Source of the DNA: Dyella telluris
Lineage (GTDB): Bacteria; Pseudomonadota; Gammaproteobacteria; Xanthomonadales; Rhodanobacteraceae
Assembly: GCF_014297575.1 (NCBI RefSeq)
Contig: NZ_CP060412.1
Coordinates: forward strand, 3,100,001 to 3,164,000
Direction: 5' to 3'
Length of the DNA: 64,000 nucleotides
The translations under genes and the position numbers were made by a program. Of the stretch, positions 21,821 through 32,479 are shown one piece after another; the stretch's first letter is position 1; every line of letters starts with the position of its first letter. The notes below the pieces were generated by a model. That model ran no database searches and had not been told where the DNA came from. It was given only the letters and a program-made list of their open reading frames with translations.

Positions 21821-22329
21821 TCCTGGGTGGTGCCCGCTCCGGCAAGAGTGCGCTGGCCGAGCGACTGGCGGCCGAGTCCGGCCACGAGGTGGTCTACATC
21901 GCCACAGCGCAGGCGCATGACGAGGAAATGGCCACGCGCATCGCGCACCATCGCGCGCAGCGCCCCGCGCATTGGCTGAGTGTTGAAGAACCCCTGGCGC
22001 TTGCCGCCGCACTGCAGGCGCATGCGCGCCCCGGGCGTTGCGTGCTGGTCGATTGCCTCACGCTGTGGCTCAGCAACCTGCTGGGCGATAGCGATGGCAA
22101 ACGTTTCAAACAAGAGCGCGCTGCGCTGCTGCACCTGTTGCCCTCGTTGAAGGGACAGGTGCTCATGGTCAGCAACGAAGTGGGGCTCGGCGTGGTCCCC
22201 ATGGGCGAGCTGACACGACGTTTCGTGGATGAAGCCGGTCGGCTGCACCAGGCGCTTGCCGCACAGTGCGAGCGGGTGCTGTTTGTCGCCGCCGGATTGC
22301 CAATGCCCCTCAAAGGAAGCCTTGCATGA
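21808..22329 (+). CDS. cobU: Adenosylcobinamide kinase / adenosylcobinamide-phosphate guanylyltransferase
   Basis: A 173-residue bifunctional enzyme that phosphorylates adenosylcobinamide and transfers GMP to it. The P-loop GGARSGKS is at residues 7-14. The guanylylated histidine lies in [10 protein letters not shown] (His47 or His48). [12 protein letters not shown] and [13 protein letters not shown] are family blocks. GTG start inside the end of cobQ; the stop overlaps the cobT ATG. This enzyme is needed both for salvage of cobinamide and for de novo synthesis. Confidence 0.95.
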   Translation: MRTLILGGARSGKSALAERLAAESGHEVVYIATAQAHDEEMATRIAHHRAQRPAHWLSVEEPLALAAALQAHARPGRCVLVDCLTLWLSNLLGDSDGKRFKQERAALLHLLPSLKGQVLMVSNEVGLGVVPMGELTRRFVDEAGRLHQALAAQCERVLFVAAGLPMPLKGSLA

Positions 22330-23375
22330 GCCAAGACTGGCTGACCGAACCCTGCTTCGCCATCGATGAAGCAAGCCGCGAACGTGCGCTGCAGCACCAG
22401 TCGCAGCTGACCAAGCCGCCGGGTTCGCTGGGCACGCTGGAAGCCATGGCCGTGCGACTGGCCGGCATGCAGCATGTGGTCACCCCGTCGGTGCAGTCGG
22501 TGTGGATCAGCGTGTTCGCGGCTGATCATGGCGTGGCCGCCGAAGGCGTGTCTGCGTTTCCGCAGGTGGTCACCGGCGAGATGATCCGCAACTTCGCCAG
22601 CGGCGGCGCGGCCATCAGCGTGCTTGCGCGCAGCCTGGGCGCCATGCTCGAAGTGGTGAACCTGGGTACGGTGAATGATCCGGGTGAACTGCCGCATGTG
22701 CGTCGCGCCATCATCGCGCCGCAGACCAGCAATTTCTGCGAGCGTCCCGCCATGAGCGCGGTGCAGCTCGAACTGGCCCTGCGCGCCGGCGCCGACAGCG
22801 CGCAGGCTGCGCAGGATGCCGGCGCGAAACTGTTCATCGGTGGCGAAATGGGCATCGCCAACACCACCTCCGCTGCAGCGCTTGCCTGCGGCCTGCTGGG
22901 CGACACCCCGGGAGCGCTGGCTGGCGCAGGCACCGGCCTGGATGCCAAGGGCATCCAGCACAAGGCCGCGGTGATCGAGCGTGCGCTCGCGCTTTACCCG
23001 TCCGATGATGACGACGCACTGGCCTGGCTGGCGCGCGTGGGTGGTTTCGAAATTGCGGCGTTGTGTGGCGCGTACATCAGTGCAGCGCAGCGCGGCATTC
23101 CGGTGCTGGTGGATGGCTTCATCACCACGGCCGCGGCGTTGGCTGCCGTGCGCATCAATCCGTCGAGCCGCGACTGGATGTTCTTCGCGCATCGTTCGCG
23201 CGAACGCGGTCATGCGCGCCTGCTATCCGTGCTGGAAGCCGATCCGCTGCTTGATCTGGGCCTGCGTCTGGGCGAAGGCAGCGGCGCCGCGATGGCGGTG
23301 CCGATGATGCGCCTGGCTTGCGACCTGCACTCCCGCATGGCGACCTTCGCGCAGGCGGGGGTGAGCGGCGCATGA
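22326..23375 (+). CDS. cobT: Nicotinate-nucleotide--dimethylbenzimidazole phosphoribosyltransferase
   Basis: A 349-residue enzyme that activates the lower-ligand base to alpha-ribazole phosphate. [43 protein letters not shown] and [13 protein letters not shown] are the classic blocks. Catalytic Glu317 is in [12 protein letters not shown], the same residue number as in the Salmonella enzyme. The start and stop overlap both neighbours by a few bases. Confidence 0.96.
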   Translation: MSQDWLTEPCFAIDEASRERALQHQSQLTKPPGSLGTLEAMAVRLAGMQHVVTPSVQSVWISVFAADHGVAAEGVSAFPQVVTGEMIRNFASGGAAISVLARSLGAMLEVVNLGTVNDPGELPHVRRAIIAPQTSNFCERPAMSAVQLELALRAGADSAQAAQDAGAKLFIGGEMGIANTTSAAALACGLLGDTPGALAGAGTGLDAKGIQHKAAVIERALALYPSDDDDALAWLARVGGFEIAALCGAYISAAQRGIPVLVDGFITTAAALAAVRINPSSRDWMFFAHRSRERGHARLLSVLEADPLLDLGLRLGEGSGAAMAVPMMRLACDLHSRMATFAQAGVSGA

Positions 23376-23950
23376 TCGGAAAACACATCGGCATCGATTT
23401 GTTGCGCCATGGCGACACCGGACAGCGCAGCTATCGCGGCCAGCTGGATGACAGCCTCAGCGCGCTCGGCTGGAGCCAGTTGCGCGCGGCAATCTTCGGG
23501 CGCAGCTGGGATGCCATCGTAAGCTCGCCACTGCGCCGTTGCGCGGAATTTGCACAGGATCTGTCCGGCGCAAGGCGGGTGCCGCTGCGCATCGATGCGC
23601 GCCTGGCCGAATACCATTTCGGCGACTGGCAGGGTGTGCCCATCGAGACGCTGGCAGAGGAACAGGGCGAGGCGTTGAAGCATTTCTGGATGGATCCGGT
23701 GGCGCACCCGCCGCCGGGTGGTGAGCCGTTTGCCGCGTTCCGCGAGCGTTTGTGCGCCGCGTTGAACGACGTGGCCGAGGAAGCGCAGACGCAGCGCGTG
23801 CTGGTGGTGACGCACGGCGGCGCGATCCGGCTGCTGCGCTGTGAGGCGGAAGGGCGCGACTTCGGCGAGATGGCGAACCTCGAGGTGCCGCATGCCTCAC
23901 TGCATTCGTTGCACTGGAACACGCCGGCCGTGACCCAGGCTGGCAGCTGA
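23372..23950 (+). CDS. cobC: Alpha-ribazole phosphatase (histidine phosphatase family)
   Basis: A 192-residue phosphoglycerate-mutase-like phosphatase. [20 protein letters not shown] carries the catalytic RHG histidine (His13), followed by [21 protein letters not shown] and the second histidine in VVTHGGAIR. In this operon it should remove phosphate from alpha-ribazole phosphate or from adenosylcobalamin phosphate. ATG overlaps the cobT stop, and its last base is the first base of cobS. Confidence 0.9.
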   Translation: MIGKHIGIDLLRHGDTGQRSYRGQLDDSLSALGWSQLRAAIFGRSWDAIVSSPLRRCAEFAQDLSGARRVPLRIDARLAEYHFGDWQGVPIETLAEEQGEALKHFWMDPVAHPPPGGEPFAAFRERLCAALNDVAEEAQTQRVLVVTHGGAIRLLRCEAEGRDFGEMANLEVPHASLHSLHWNTPAVTQAGS

Positions 23951-24666
23951 TGCGCGGACTGTTCGCCGCCATCGGGTTTCTCACGCGCTTGCCGGTGCCG
24001 GCACGCGTGTTCGATGGCGCACGCTCGCCCTCGGCGCAGCTGGCCTGGTACCCGGCGGTGGGGCTGTTGATCGGCGGCCTGCTCTGGTGCCTGGGATGGC
24101 TGTTGTCCGGTGCGCCGCCCTTGCTGGCGGCGGCGCTGTTGCTGGCCGGGTGGGTGGTGCTTACCGGCGCGCTGCATCTGGATGGCCTGGCCGACAGTGC
24201 GGATGCGTGGGTGGGCGGCATGGGTGATCGCGAGCGCACGCTGGCGATCATGAAGGATCCTCGCAGCGGCCCGATCGGGGTGACGGCGGTGGTGCTGGTG
24301 CTGCTGCTGAAGTTCGCGGCGCTGGCGAGCCTGCCGCACCCGTCTGCCGTACTCGTGGTGGCTCCGTTGCTGGGCCGTGCCGCCCTGACGTTCGCCTTCA
24401 TGACCACGCCCTACGTGCGCAGCGCCGGGATAGGCAGCGGGCTGGTCGGGGAATCGCCGCTGGCCTGCACCGCGGCGTTGCTGTTGGCAGTTGTGCTCAG
24501 CGTGCTGACCGGCTGGCATGGCGTGCGTGCCCTGGTCGCGGCGCTGCTGGTCTTCGCCTGGTGGCGCTGGGCGTGCCGGCGTCGCCTGGGCGGCATGACC
24601 GGCGATACCTGCGGTGCGCTCACCGAGCTGACCGAGATGGCCGTGCTGGTCGCCTGGGCCCTCTGA
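23950..24666 (+). CDS. cobS: Adenosylcobinamide-GDP ribazoletransferase (cobalamin synthase)
   Basis: A 238-residue membrane enzyme with about six helices that joins adenosylcobinamide-GDP with alpha-ribazole. The signature LHLDGLADSADAWVGG carries the metal-binding aspartates. FLTRLPVPA near the N-terminus and MKDPRSGPIGV are typical. TGATG junction with cobC. It ends the B12 operon; no clear terminator was seen in the 110 bases before fmdB, so some read-through is possible. Confidence 0.95.
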   Translation: MRGLFAAIGFLTRLPVPARVFDGARSPSAQLAWYPAVGLLIGGLLWCLGWLLSGAPPLLAAALLLAGWVVLTGALHLDGLADSADAWVGGMGDRERTLAIMKDPRSGPIGVTAVVLVLLLKFAALASLPHPSAVLVVAPLLGRAALTFAFMTTPYVRSAGIGSGLVGESPLACTAALLLAVVLSVLTGWHGVRALVAALLVFAWWRWACRRRLGGMTGDTCGALTELTEMAVLVAWAL

Positions 24667-24776
24667 TCGCGCCTTATCGTTGAAATCGGGCGGTTCGGCT
24701 CGATAATGGAGCGTTGTCGCCAGGCGATGCCGGTGGTTGATCCCGGCGCGGCGGCGAGCGATTTCCCGGAGTATCC

Positions 24777-25055
24777 ATGCCTATCTACGAATTCGAATGC
24801 AGCAGCTGCGGTCATCGTTTTGACCGCCTGCAGAAGATGTCCGATCCCGATCCGTCGGTCTGTCCCGCCTGTGACGTGGCCGAAGTGAAGCGCCGCGTGA
24901 GCGCGCCGGGCTTCCGCCTGGCCGGCAGCGGCTGGTACGAGACCGACTTCAAGAAGGACGGCGACAAGAAGCGCAACCTGGCCGGCGACGGCGGTGCTTC
25001 GTCGTCGGGTTCGTCCAGTTCGTCGGGCTCATCCGGATCGTCCGGCGACAGCTGA
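24777..25055 (+). CDS. FmdB-family zinc ribbon protein
   Basis: A 92-residue protein. The N-terminal zinc ribbon MPIYEFECSSCGHRF has CxxC at Cys8/Cys11 and a second pair in CPAC. The C-terminus is a low-complexity Ser/Gly tail. FmdB proteins are widespread putative regulators of unclear role. GGAG precedes the ATG. The gene sits upstream of aspS, a common location in proteobacteria, here with the DUF3011 gene in between. Function stays putative. Confidence 0.88.
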   Translation: MPIYEFECSSCGHRFDRLQKMSDPDPSVCPACDVAEVKRRVSAPGFRLAGSGWYETDFKKDGDKKRNLAGDGGASSSGSSSSSGSSGSSGDS

Positions 25056-25062
25056 TCGCGCG

Positions 25063-25100
25063 ACCTGCCTGAATGCCGGATAGCCGGTCGGCAGGTTTTT
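25063..25100 (+). terminator. Probable terminator after fmdB
   Basis: ACCTGCC at 25063-25069 pairs with GGCAGGT at 25090-25096. The loop contains a smaller GCCGG/CCGG-type pairing, and TTTTT follows. It starts just after the fmdB stop. Confidence 0.55.
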
Positions 25101-25181
25101 GCGGGAAGTCGCAAGTTATTCAATTCCGGTTGAAGATGTCCCCACTAGCGTGACGCCCCGTCACAGTGAAGGAGTGGGTGG

Positions 25182-25754
25182 ATGTTACGGACAAGAACGG
25201 GCTTGATGGGCGTGGCCGCGGGCCTGTTGGCGGGCCTGATGTGGGTTTCGGCCCCGGTCGCCCATGCTCAGGGGCGGGATTCGGTGCGTTGCGGCAGCGA
25301 CGATGGCCGCTTCCAGCGTTGCCAGGTGCCCTGGCGCGACGCGGAGATGATCCGTCAGGAATCGAACAGCCCGTGCGTGCGCGGCGACACCTGGGGCGTC
25401 GATCGCGGCGGCCTGTGGGTGGATCGTGGATGCCGTGGCCAGTTCGTGGAGATGGGCCGTGGCGGCTACCGTCCGCCGAACAACGGCTATTACCCGCCGC
25501 CGGGCTATCGCCCGCCGGACAATGGATGGCGCCCGGGCCCCGACTGGGACCGCGAGATCCGTTTCCAGTGCGAAAGCAACGATCACCAGTACCACTTCTG
25601 CCAGGTGGACGTGGGTGGTCGCGGCGACGTGAGCCTGGTGCGCCAGCTGTCCGGCACCGGTTGCCAGGAGGGCTACAACTGGGGCTGGAACCGCGCCGGC
25701 GTATGGGTTTCCAAGGGTTGCCGCGGCCTGTTCTCGGTCAATCGCCGCTGGTAA
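25182..25754 (+). CDS. DUF3011 domain protein, exported
   Basis: A 190-residue protein with a signal peptide (about residues 1-29, ending VAHAQ). Two DUF3011-like units follow, each with cysteines and a WG..GG.WV..GC pattern: CGSDDGRFQRC to CRGQF, and CESNDHQYHFC to CRGLF. A glycine/proline/tyrosine-rich linker (residues about 90-125) lies between. The even number of cysteines suggests disulfides in the periplasm or at the surface. Function is unknown. AAGGAG precedes the ATG. Confidence 0.8.
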   Translation: MLRTRTGLMGVAAGLLAGLMWVSAPVAHAQGRDSVRCGSDDGRFQRCQVPWRDAEMIRQESNSPCVRGDTWGVDRGGLWVDRGCRGQFVEMGRGGYRPPNNGYYPPPGYRPPDNGWRPGPDWDREIRFQCESNDHQYHFCQVDVGGRGDVSLVRQLSGTGCQEGYNWGWNRAGVWVSKGCRGLFSVNRRW

Positions 25755-25771
25755 ATGGTTGAAACCGGGGC

Positions 25772-25799
25772 CCCGGGGCGGTTGCCATGCCGCCCCGGG
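25772..25799. terminator. GC-rich hairpin after the DUF3011 gene, possible terminator
   Basis: CCCGGGGCGG pairs perfectly with CCGCCCCGGG over ten bases with an eight-base loop. There is no T run, so it may act as a weak terminator or mRNA end stabiliser. Confidence 0.35.
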
Positions 25800-25885
25800 C
25801 GCCCGTCCCGGGGCAGGCCGGTGTTAACATTCCGGGTCTTCTTGTCCACGCATCACGCCGCCCTGCGGCCCGGAGTTCCAAGCGC

Positions 25886-27655
<1,770 letters not shown>

Positions 27656-27676
27656 CGGGGCCTGGCACGATTGCCC

Positions 27677-27702
27677 GTCATTCCGGCCCGTGCCGGAATG
27701 AC
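27677..27702. repeat. Palindrome of the CGTCATTCCGGC type after aspS
   Basis: GTCATTCCGGC and GCCGGAATGAC are perfect 11-bp arms with a four-base loop. There is no T tract. Copy B of the long repeat at 13271-13469 contains a related GTCATTCC..GGCAGG element. Confidence 0.55.
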
Positions 27703-27853
27703 ACACGAAGCGGGGCGAGCCCGGACTTCGCGTCAGTCGTGTTCGGCTTCGCGCTCCCGTCTCAACTTTTTGAGCACAATGCACGCTTCAGACGGATCGG
27801 GTCTTGCAGGCCCGATCAGTCGCTCCGCCCCAGATGGATGTAGCGCTCGCCCC

Positions 27854-28489
27854 ATGACCGACCACGTCATTCTCCTGCACGGCCTGTGGATGCGCGGATT
27901 CGCGCTACTCATGCTGCACCGGCGGATGATGGAGGCGGGGTTTCGCGTCCATCGTTTCGACTACATGAGCGTGGCGGCATCGCAGACGCGCATCCTCGGC
28001 AGCCTGCAGTCGCGCATCGAGGAATTGGGGCAGGATTCGCATACCGTCCATCTGGTCGGCCACAGCCTGGGCGGCCTGCTGGCGCTGCGCGCGTGTGCGG
28101 CCGAGTCGTTGCCGCCAGGGCGCGTGGTCTGCCTGGGCTCCCCGCTCAAGGGCAGCGCGGCGGCACGGCGCTTCGCCGGCATGGGGCGGGGCGGCGAAGT
28201 GCTGCTCGGCAACAACCGCGAACTGCTGGAGAACGGCTTTGATCGCTGGAGCGGCGAGCGCGAGGTCGGCGTGATCGCGGGCCGGGTGTCGCTGGGGCTG
28301 GGGGCCATGATCGGCCAGTTCGACGGTGACAATGACGGCTGCGTGACGGTCGACGAGACCTGGCTGCCTGGCATTGCCGATCACTGCGCCATCGAGACCA
28401 ACCACACGGGCCTGCTGTTCTCGCAGGAGGCGGCCCGGCAGGTCACGCGCTTCCTCCAGCAGGGGCGATTCGAGCGCTCCGACGCCTGA
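27854..28489 (+). CDS. Alpha/beta hydrolase, lipase/esterase-like
   Basis: A 211-residue protein with the oxyanion segment ILLHGLWM and the nucleophile elbow VGHSLGG (Ser71). A late aspartate in VTVDETWL and histidine in NHTGLLFS could complete the triad. There is no signal peptide, so it is cytoplasmic. The substrate is unknown. The ATG at 27854 begins the TDHVILLHG strand. The frame is open further upstream across the palindrome at 27677-27702, and that part is treated as untranslated. Confidence 0.75.
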   Translation: MTDHVILLHGLWMRGFALLMLHRRMMEAGFRVHRFDYMSVAASQTRILGSLQSRIEELGQDSHTVHLVGHSLGGLLALRACAAESLPPGRVVCLGSPLKGSAAARRFAGMGRGGEVLLGNNRELLENGFDRWSGEREVGVIAGRVSLGLGAMIGQFDGDNDGCVTVDETWLPGIADHCAIETNHTGLLFSQEAARQVTRFLQQGRFERSDA

Positions 28490-28523
28490 CAAGGCCCGCT
28501 GCAGCCTCGTTTTGGGGTGGAGC

Positions 28524-28554
28524 TTGCCCGCCTGACACCCTGAAGCGATAGAAT
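28524..28554 (+). promoter_or_regulatory. Possible sigma-70 promoter of yebC-ruvCA
   Basis: TAGAAT at 28549-28554 is a good -10 box. TTGCCC at 28524-28529 is the best -35, but the spacer is 19 bp, longer than ideal. The position 38 bp before the yebC ATG is suitable. Confidence 0.4.
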
Positions 28555-28592
28555 TCGCGGCTTGTCCGTTCACCAGATTTGCAGGAAGTGCC

Positions 28593-29327
28593 ATGGGTAG
28601 AGGCCCGTCCATCGAAGGTCGCAAGAACGCCGAAGACGCCAAGCGCGCCAAGGTGTTCACCAAGCTGATCCGCGAAATCACCGTCGCCACCCGCGCCGGT
28701 GTGCCCGACCCGTCGCTCAATCCGCGCCTGCGTTCGGCCGTGGACAAGGCGCTGTCGGCCAACATGCCCAAGGACACCATCGAGCGCGCCATCAAGCGCG
28801 GCTCGGGTGCCGACGGCGGCGCGGCGATGGAAGAGCTGCGCTACGAAGGCTATGGCCCGGGTGGCGTGGCGCTGATCATCGACTGCTTCACCGACAACCC
28901 GACCCGCACCGTGGCCGAAGTGCGCCACGCGCTGACCAAGCACGGCGGCAACCTGGGTACCTCCGGTTCGGTGGCGTTCCAGTTTGCCCGCCTGGGCGAG
29001 CTGGTGTTCCCCACCGGCGGTGACGAAGCCGCCGAGGAAAAGGTGCTTGAAGCCGCGCTCGACGCCGGCGCCGACGACGTGGTGAACGAAAACGGCGAAA
29101 GCACCGTGTTGTGCGCGCCGGAGAATTTCGAAGCCGTGCAGCAGGCGCTTGCCGCAGCCGGCCTCACCGCGCAGCACGCCGGCGTCGGCATGCGTCCCAG
29201 CAACCGTGTGCCGGTGCCCGAAGAAGCACTGGAGCCGCTGCTCGACCTGCTGGAGAAGCTCGACGGTCTGGACGACGTGAGCGATGTCTCGCACAACGCA
29301 CTGCTGCCGGCCGAGGCCGCCAGCTGA
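28593..29327 (+). CDS. yebC: YebC/PmpR (TACO1) family protein
   Basis: A 244-residue protein that starts with the family hallmark [33 protein letters not shown] and [24 protein letters not shown] follow. YebC proteins were called transcription regulators, while recent work on several members points to relief of ribosome stalling. It lies just upstream of ruvC, as in many gammaproteobacteria, and is probably co-transcribed with ruvC and ruvA. Confidence 0.95.
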   Translation: MGRGPSIEGRKNAEDAKRAKVFTKLIREITVATRAGVPDPSLNPRLRSAVDKALSANMPKDTIERAIKRGSGADGGAAMEELRYEGYGPGGVALIIDCFTDNPTRTVAEVRHALTKHGGNLGTSGSVAFQFARLGELVFPTGGDEAAEEKVLEAALDAGADDVVNENGESTVLCAPENFEAVQQALAAAGLTAQHAGVGMRPSNRVPVPEEALEPLLDLLEKLDGLDDVSDVSHNALLPAEAAS

Positions 29328-29359
29328 TCCGCTGAGCCGCAAGGCCCGGCGTACCCGCC

Positions 29360-29878
29360 ATGACACGCATCATCGGCATTGACCCGGGCAGTCTGCGCAC
29401 CGGTGTCGGCATCATCGATGTCGACACCAGCGGCAAGCTGTCCCACGTTTTTCATGGCGCGCTGGCGGTGGCTGGCGAAGCCACCTTTCCGCTGCGCCTG
29501 AAACGCATATTTGACGAGCTGTGTGACATCATCGCCGCCCATCGGCCAGACGAGTGTGGCGTGGAGCGCGTGTTCATGGCGCGCAACGCGGACTCGGCAT
29601 TGAAGCTGGGGCAGGCGAGGGGCGCCGCGATCTGCGCGGTGGTCAGCCAGGGGATCGCGGTGCACGAGTACGCAGCGACGGAAGTCAAACAGGCGGTGGT
29701 CGGCAGTGGCCGCGGCGACAAGACCCAGGTGCAGCACATGATTGGCGTCCTGCTCGGACTCAAGGGGCCCTTGCAGGCCGACGCAGCGGATGCGCTCGCC
29801 ATCGCGGTGACGCACGCCCACACTCGGGCGAGCCTTGCGCGTGTCGGCATTCCCCGTACCGCCTGGAGGCGTCGATGA
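29360..29878 (+). CDS. ruvC: Crossover junction endodeoxyribonuclease RuvC
   Basis: A 172-residue Holliday junction resolvase. The acidic catalytic residues are Asp7 ([13 protein letters not shown]), Glu69 ([11 protein letters not shown]) and Asp141/Asp144 ([13 protein letters not shown]). It cuts junctions symmetrically together with RuvAB. The TGA stop overlaps the ruvA ATG. Confidence 0.96.
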   Translation: MTRIIGIDPGSLRTGVGIIDVDTSGKLSHVFHGALAVAGEATFPLRLKRIFDELCDIIAAHRPDECGVERVFMARNADSALKLGQARGAAICAVVSQGIAVHEYAATEVKQAVVGSGRGDKTQVQHMIGVLLGLKGPLQADAADALAIAVTHAHTRASLARVGIPRTAWRRR

Positions 29879-30474
29879 TCGGTCGTTTGCGCGGCATCCT
29901 GGTGTCCAAGCAGCCGCCCTGGCTGATGGTGGAAGTGGGCGGCGTGGGCTACGAGCTCGAGGCCCCCATGTCCACCATCTACGACCTGCCGCCCACCGGC
30001 AAGGAAGTCACCCTGCTCACGCACTATGCGGTGAAGGAAGACAGCGTCGCGCTGTACGGCTTCATGCATGAGGCCGAGCGCGCGTTGTTCCGCAACCTGC
30101 AGAAAGTCAGCGGCATCGGCGCCAAGATCGCGCTGGCCGTGCTGTCGGGTGTTTCCACCAACGATTTCGCGCGCCTGGTACAGGCTGGCGACGTGGTGGC
30201 GCTGACCAAGATCCCGGGCATCGGCAAGAAGACGGCCGAGCGCATGGTGGTGGAGCTGCGCGATCGCGTCGACGGACTCGCCACTACGTTGCCCGGCGCG
30301 CATCCCGCGACGAACGGTGCGCCACTCGATCCGGCCGGCGAAGCCACCGTGGCGCTGCAGCAGCTCGGCTACAAGCCGGCGGAAGTCACCCGCCTGGTGC
30401 AGAAGGTCGCCGCCGAAGGCGACACCGCCGAAGCCATCATCCGCAAGGCGCTGCGCGCCGCATTAGGGAACTGA
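29875..30474 (+). CDS. ruvA: Holliday junction branch migration protein RuvA
   Basis: A 199-residue protein with the three RuvA domains: OB fold ([20 protein letters not shown]), tandem helix-hairpin-helix ([20 protein letters not shown] and [19 protein letters not shown]), and a C-terminal RuvB-binding domain ([16 protein letters not shown]). It holds the junction for RuvB. It is coupled to ruvC. The partner ruvB is separated from it by kup. Confidence 0.96.
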   Translation: MIGRLRGILVSKQPPWLMVEVGGVGYELEAPMSTIYDLPPTGKEVTLLTHYAVKEDSVALYGFMHEAERALFRNLQKVSGIGAKIALAVLSGVSTNDFARLVQAGDVVALTKIPGIGKKTAERMVVELRDRVDGLATTLPGAHPATNGAPLDPAGEATVALQQLGYKPAEVTRLVQKVAAEGDTAEAIIRKALRAALGN

Positions 30475-30477
30475 CAC

Positions 30478-32379
30478 GTGACCCCGGATTCCACTCACGG
30501 CATGACCGACGCTGATACCAAACGTCGCCTGGCCGCACTCGCGCTGGGCGCGATCGGCGTGGTGTACGGCGATATCGGTACCAGCCCGCTGTACACCCTG
30601 CAGACCACGCTCAGCCACGACGGCATGAAGCCGACGCCGGAAAGCATTTACGGCGTGCTCTCGCTGATCTTCTGGGCGCAGATTATCGTGGTCTCGCTCA
30701 AGTACGTCGTGTTCATCATGCGTGCGGACAACAAGGGCGAGGGCGGCATCATGGCGCTGCTCGCGCTGGCCCTGCGCAGCGTGCGCGGCGATGCGCGCCA
30801 GCGCTGGCTGCTCGCCATCATCGGCATCTTCGGCGCCGCGCTGTTCTACGGTGACGGCGTGATCACGCCGGCCATCTCGGTGTTGTCCGCGGTGGAAGGC
30901 GTCAAGGTCGCCGCGCCCAACCTGGGTCACTGGGTGGTGCCCATCACTGCCGTCATCCTGTTCTTCCTGTTTGCGCTGCAGCGCCATGGCACGGAGCGCG
31001 TGGGCAAGTTGTTCGGCCCGGTGATGGTGGTGTGGTTCATCGTGATCGCGCTGCTTGGCCTGCGCATGGTGGTCGGCAACCCGCATGTGCTGTGGGCGCT
31101 CAATCCCTATTACGGCGTGAGGTTCTTCTTCACCCATGGCATGCAGGCCTTCATTGCACTGGGTGGCGTGGTGCTGGCGCTCACTGGCGCGGAAGCGCTG
31201 TATGCGGACATGGGCCACTTCGGCAAGCGTCCCATCCGCCTTGCCTGGTTCAGCTTCGTGCTGCCGGCGCTGGTGCTCAACTACTTCGGCCAGGGCGCGC
31301 TGTTGCTGCAGCACCCGGAAGCCATCGACAGCCCGTTCTTCAAGCTGACCCCTGCGCCGCTGCTGTATCCGATGATCGGCCTGGCCACCATCGCCACCGT
31401 GATTGCATCGCAGGCCGTGATCTCCGGTGCCTTCTCGATGACCCGCGAGGCCATGTCGCTGGGCTACTCCATGCGCATGCCGGTGGTGCATACCTCGCGT
31501 GAGATGTCCGGCCAGATCTTCGTGCCGTGGGTGAACAACTTCCTGCTGATCATGGTGCTGGCGGCGGTGCTTGGCTTCCGCAGTTCGGACAACCTCAGTG
31601 CCGCTTACGGCATCGCGGTGACGGGCACCATGACCATCACCACCATCCTTGCCCTGATCGTGGCGCGTCGCCAGTGGCACTGGAATCGCCTGTCGGTGAT
31701 CGCCGCCGGCGTGCTGCTGCTGACCATCGACCTGTCGTTCCTCGGCGCCAACCTGATCAAGATCGAATACGGCGGCTGGTTCCCGCTGGTGCTGGGCGTG
31801 GCGGTGTTCATCGTGATGACCACCTGGCGTCGCGGCCGCGAGCTGGTGGTGCGCGAGATCAAGCAGTCGGGCCTGGCGCTGGATCCGTTCATTGCCAATA
31901 TCGCCGAGCATCCGCCGCTGCGGGTGCCGGGCACGGCGGTGTTCCTCACCGCCAACCAGAGTGCCGTTCCGCACGCGCTGCTGCATAACCTCAAGCACAA
32001 CAAGGTGCTGCACGAGCGCAACGTGCTGCTCACGGTGGAAATGCTCGAAACGCCCACGGCCGATCCGGGCGAGCGCATCGAGATCACCGAGCTGGGCGGC
32101 GATTTTTACGGCCTCGCGCTGCGCTTCGGCTTCGCGGAAGACCCGAATATTCCGCGCACGCTGTCCAAGTGCTCCAAGATGGGCCTGCCGTTCGACATGA
32201 TGGACACCACCTTCTTCCTGTCGCGCGAAACCATCATTGCCGATGCCAAGCGTCCGGGCATGGCCCTGTGGCGTGACAAGCTGTTCGCCTTCATGGCCCG
32301 CAACGCCCTGCCGGCCACGGCGTTCTTCCAGATTCCGGGCAATCGCCTGATCGAACTGGGTGCCCAGGTCGAAATCTGA
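30478..32379 (+). CDS. kup: Low-affinity potassium transporter Kup
   Basis: A 633-residue KUP/HAK family potassium:proton symporter with about twelve transmembrane helices and a cytoplasmic C-terminal domain (about residues 460-633). The signature ALGAIGVVYGDIGTSPLYTL is at the N-terminus, followed by ADNKGEGGIMALLALAL and FYGDGVITPAISVLSA. It starts with GTG three bases after the ruvA stop; ATG 30502 is possible. The neighbouring genes all serve DNA repair, so its place inside the ruv cluster is positional and not functional. A strong terminator follows. Confidence 0.95.
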   Translation: MTPDSTHGMTDADTKRRLAALALGAIGVVYGDIGTSPLYTLQTTLSHDGMKPTPESIYGVLSLIFWAQIIVVSLKYVVFIMRADNKGEGGIMALLALALRSVRGDARQRWLLAIIGIFGAALFYGDGVITPAISVLSAVEGVKVAAPNLGHWVVPITAVILFFLFALQRHGTERVGKLFGPVMVVWFIVIALLGLRMVVGNPHVLWALNPYYGVRFFFTHGMQAFIALGGVVLALTGAEALYADMGHFGKRPIRLAWFSFVLPALVLNYFGQGALLLQHPEAIDSPFFKLTPAPLLYPMIGLATIATVIASQAVISGAFSMTREAMSLGYSMRMPVVHTSREMSGQIFVPWVNNFLLIMVLAAVLGFRSSDNLSAAYGIAVTGTMTITTILALIVARRQWHWNRLSVIAAGVLLLTIDLSFLGANLIKIEYGGWFPLVLGVAVFIVMTTWRRGRELVVREIKQSGLALDPFIANIAEHPPLRVPGTAVFLTANQSAVPHALLHNLKHNKVLHERNVLLTVEMLETPTADPGERIEITELGGDFYGLALRFGFAEDPNIPRTLSKCSKMGLPFDMMDTTFFLSRETIIADAKRPGMALWRDKLFAFMARNALPATAFFQIPGNRLIELGAQVEI

Positions 32380-32381
32380 TC

Positions 32382-32409
32382 AAAAGGGCGTCGGAAGACG
32401 CCCTTTTTT
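32382..32409 (+). terminator. Intrinsic terminator after kup
   Basis: AAAAGGGCGTC pairs with GACGCCCTTTT around a GGAA loop, with TTTTTT at the end. It isolates ruvB and the Tol-Pal genes from ruvA-kup transcription. Confidence 0.9.
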
Positions 32410-32479
32410 GTGATGGGAACGTGGCGGAAGGGGCGATTTTTCAAGCCTGCGTCATCCGGCTCTGCCATAATTTCGCCCC

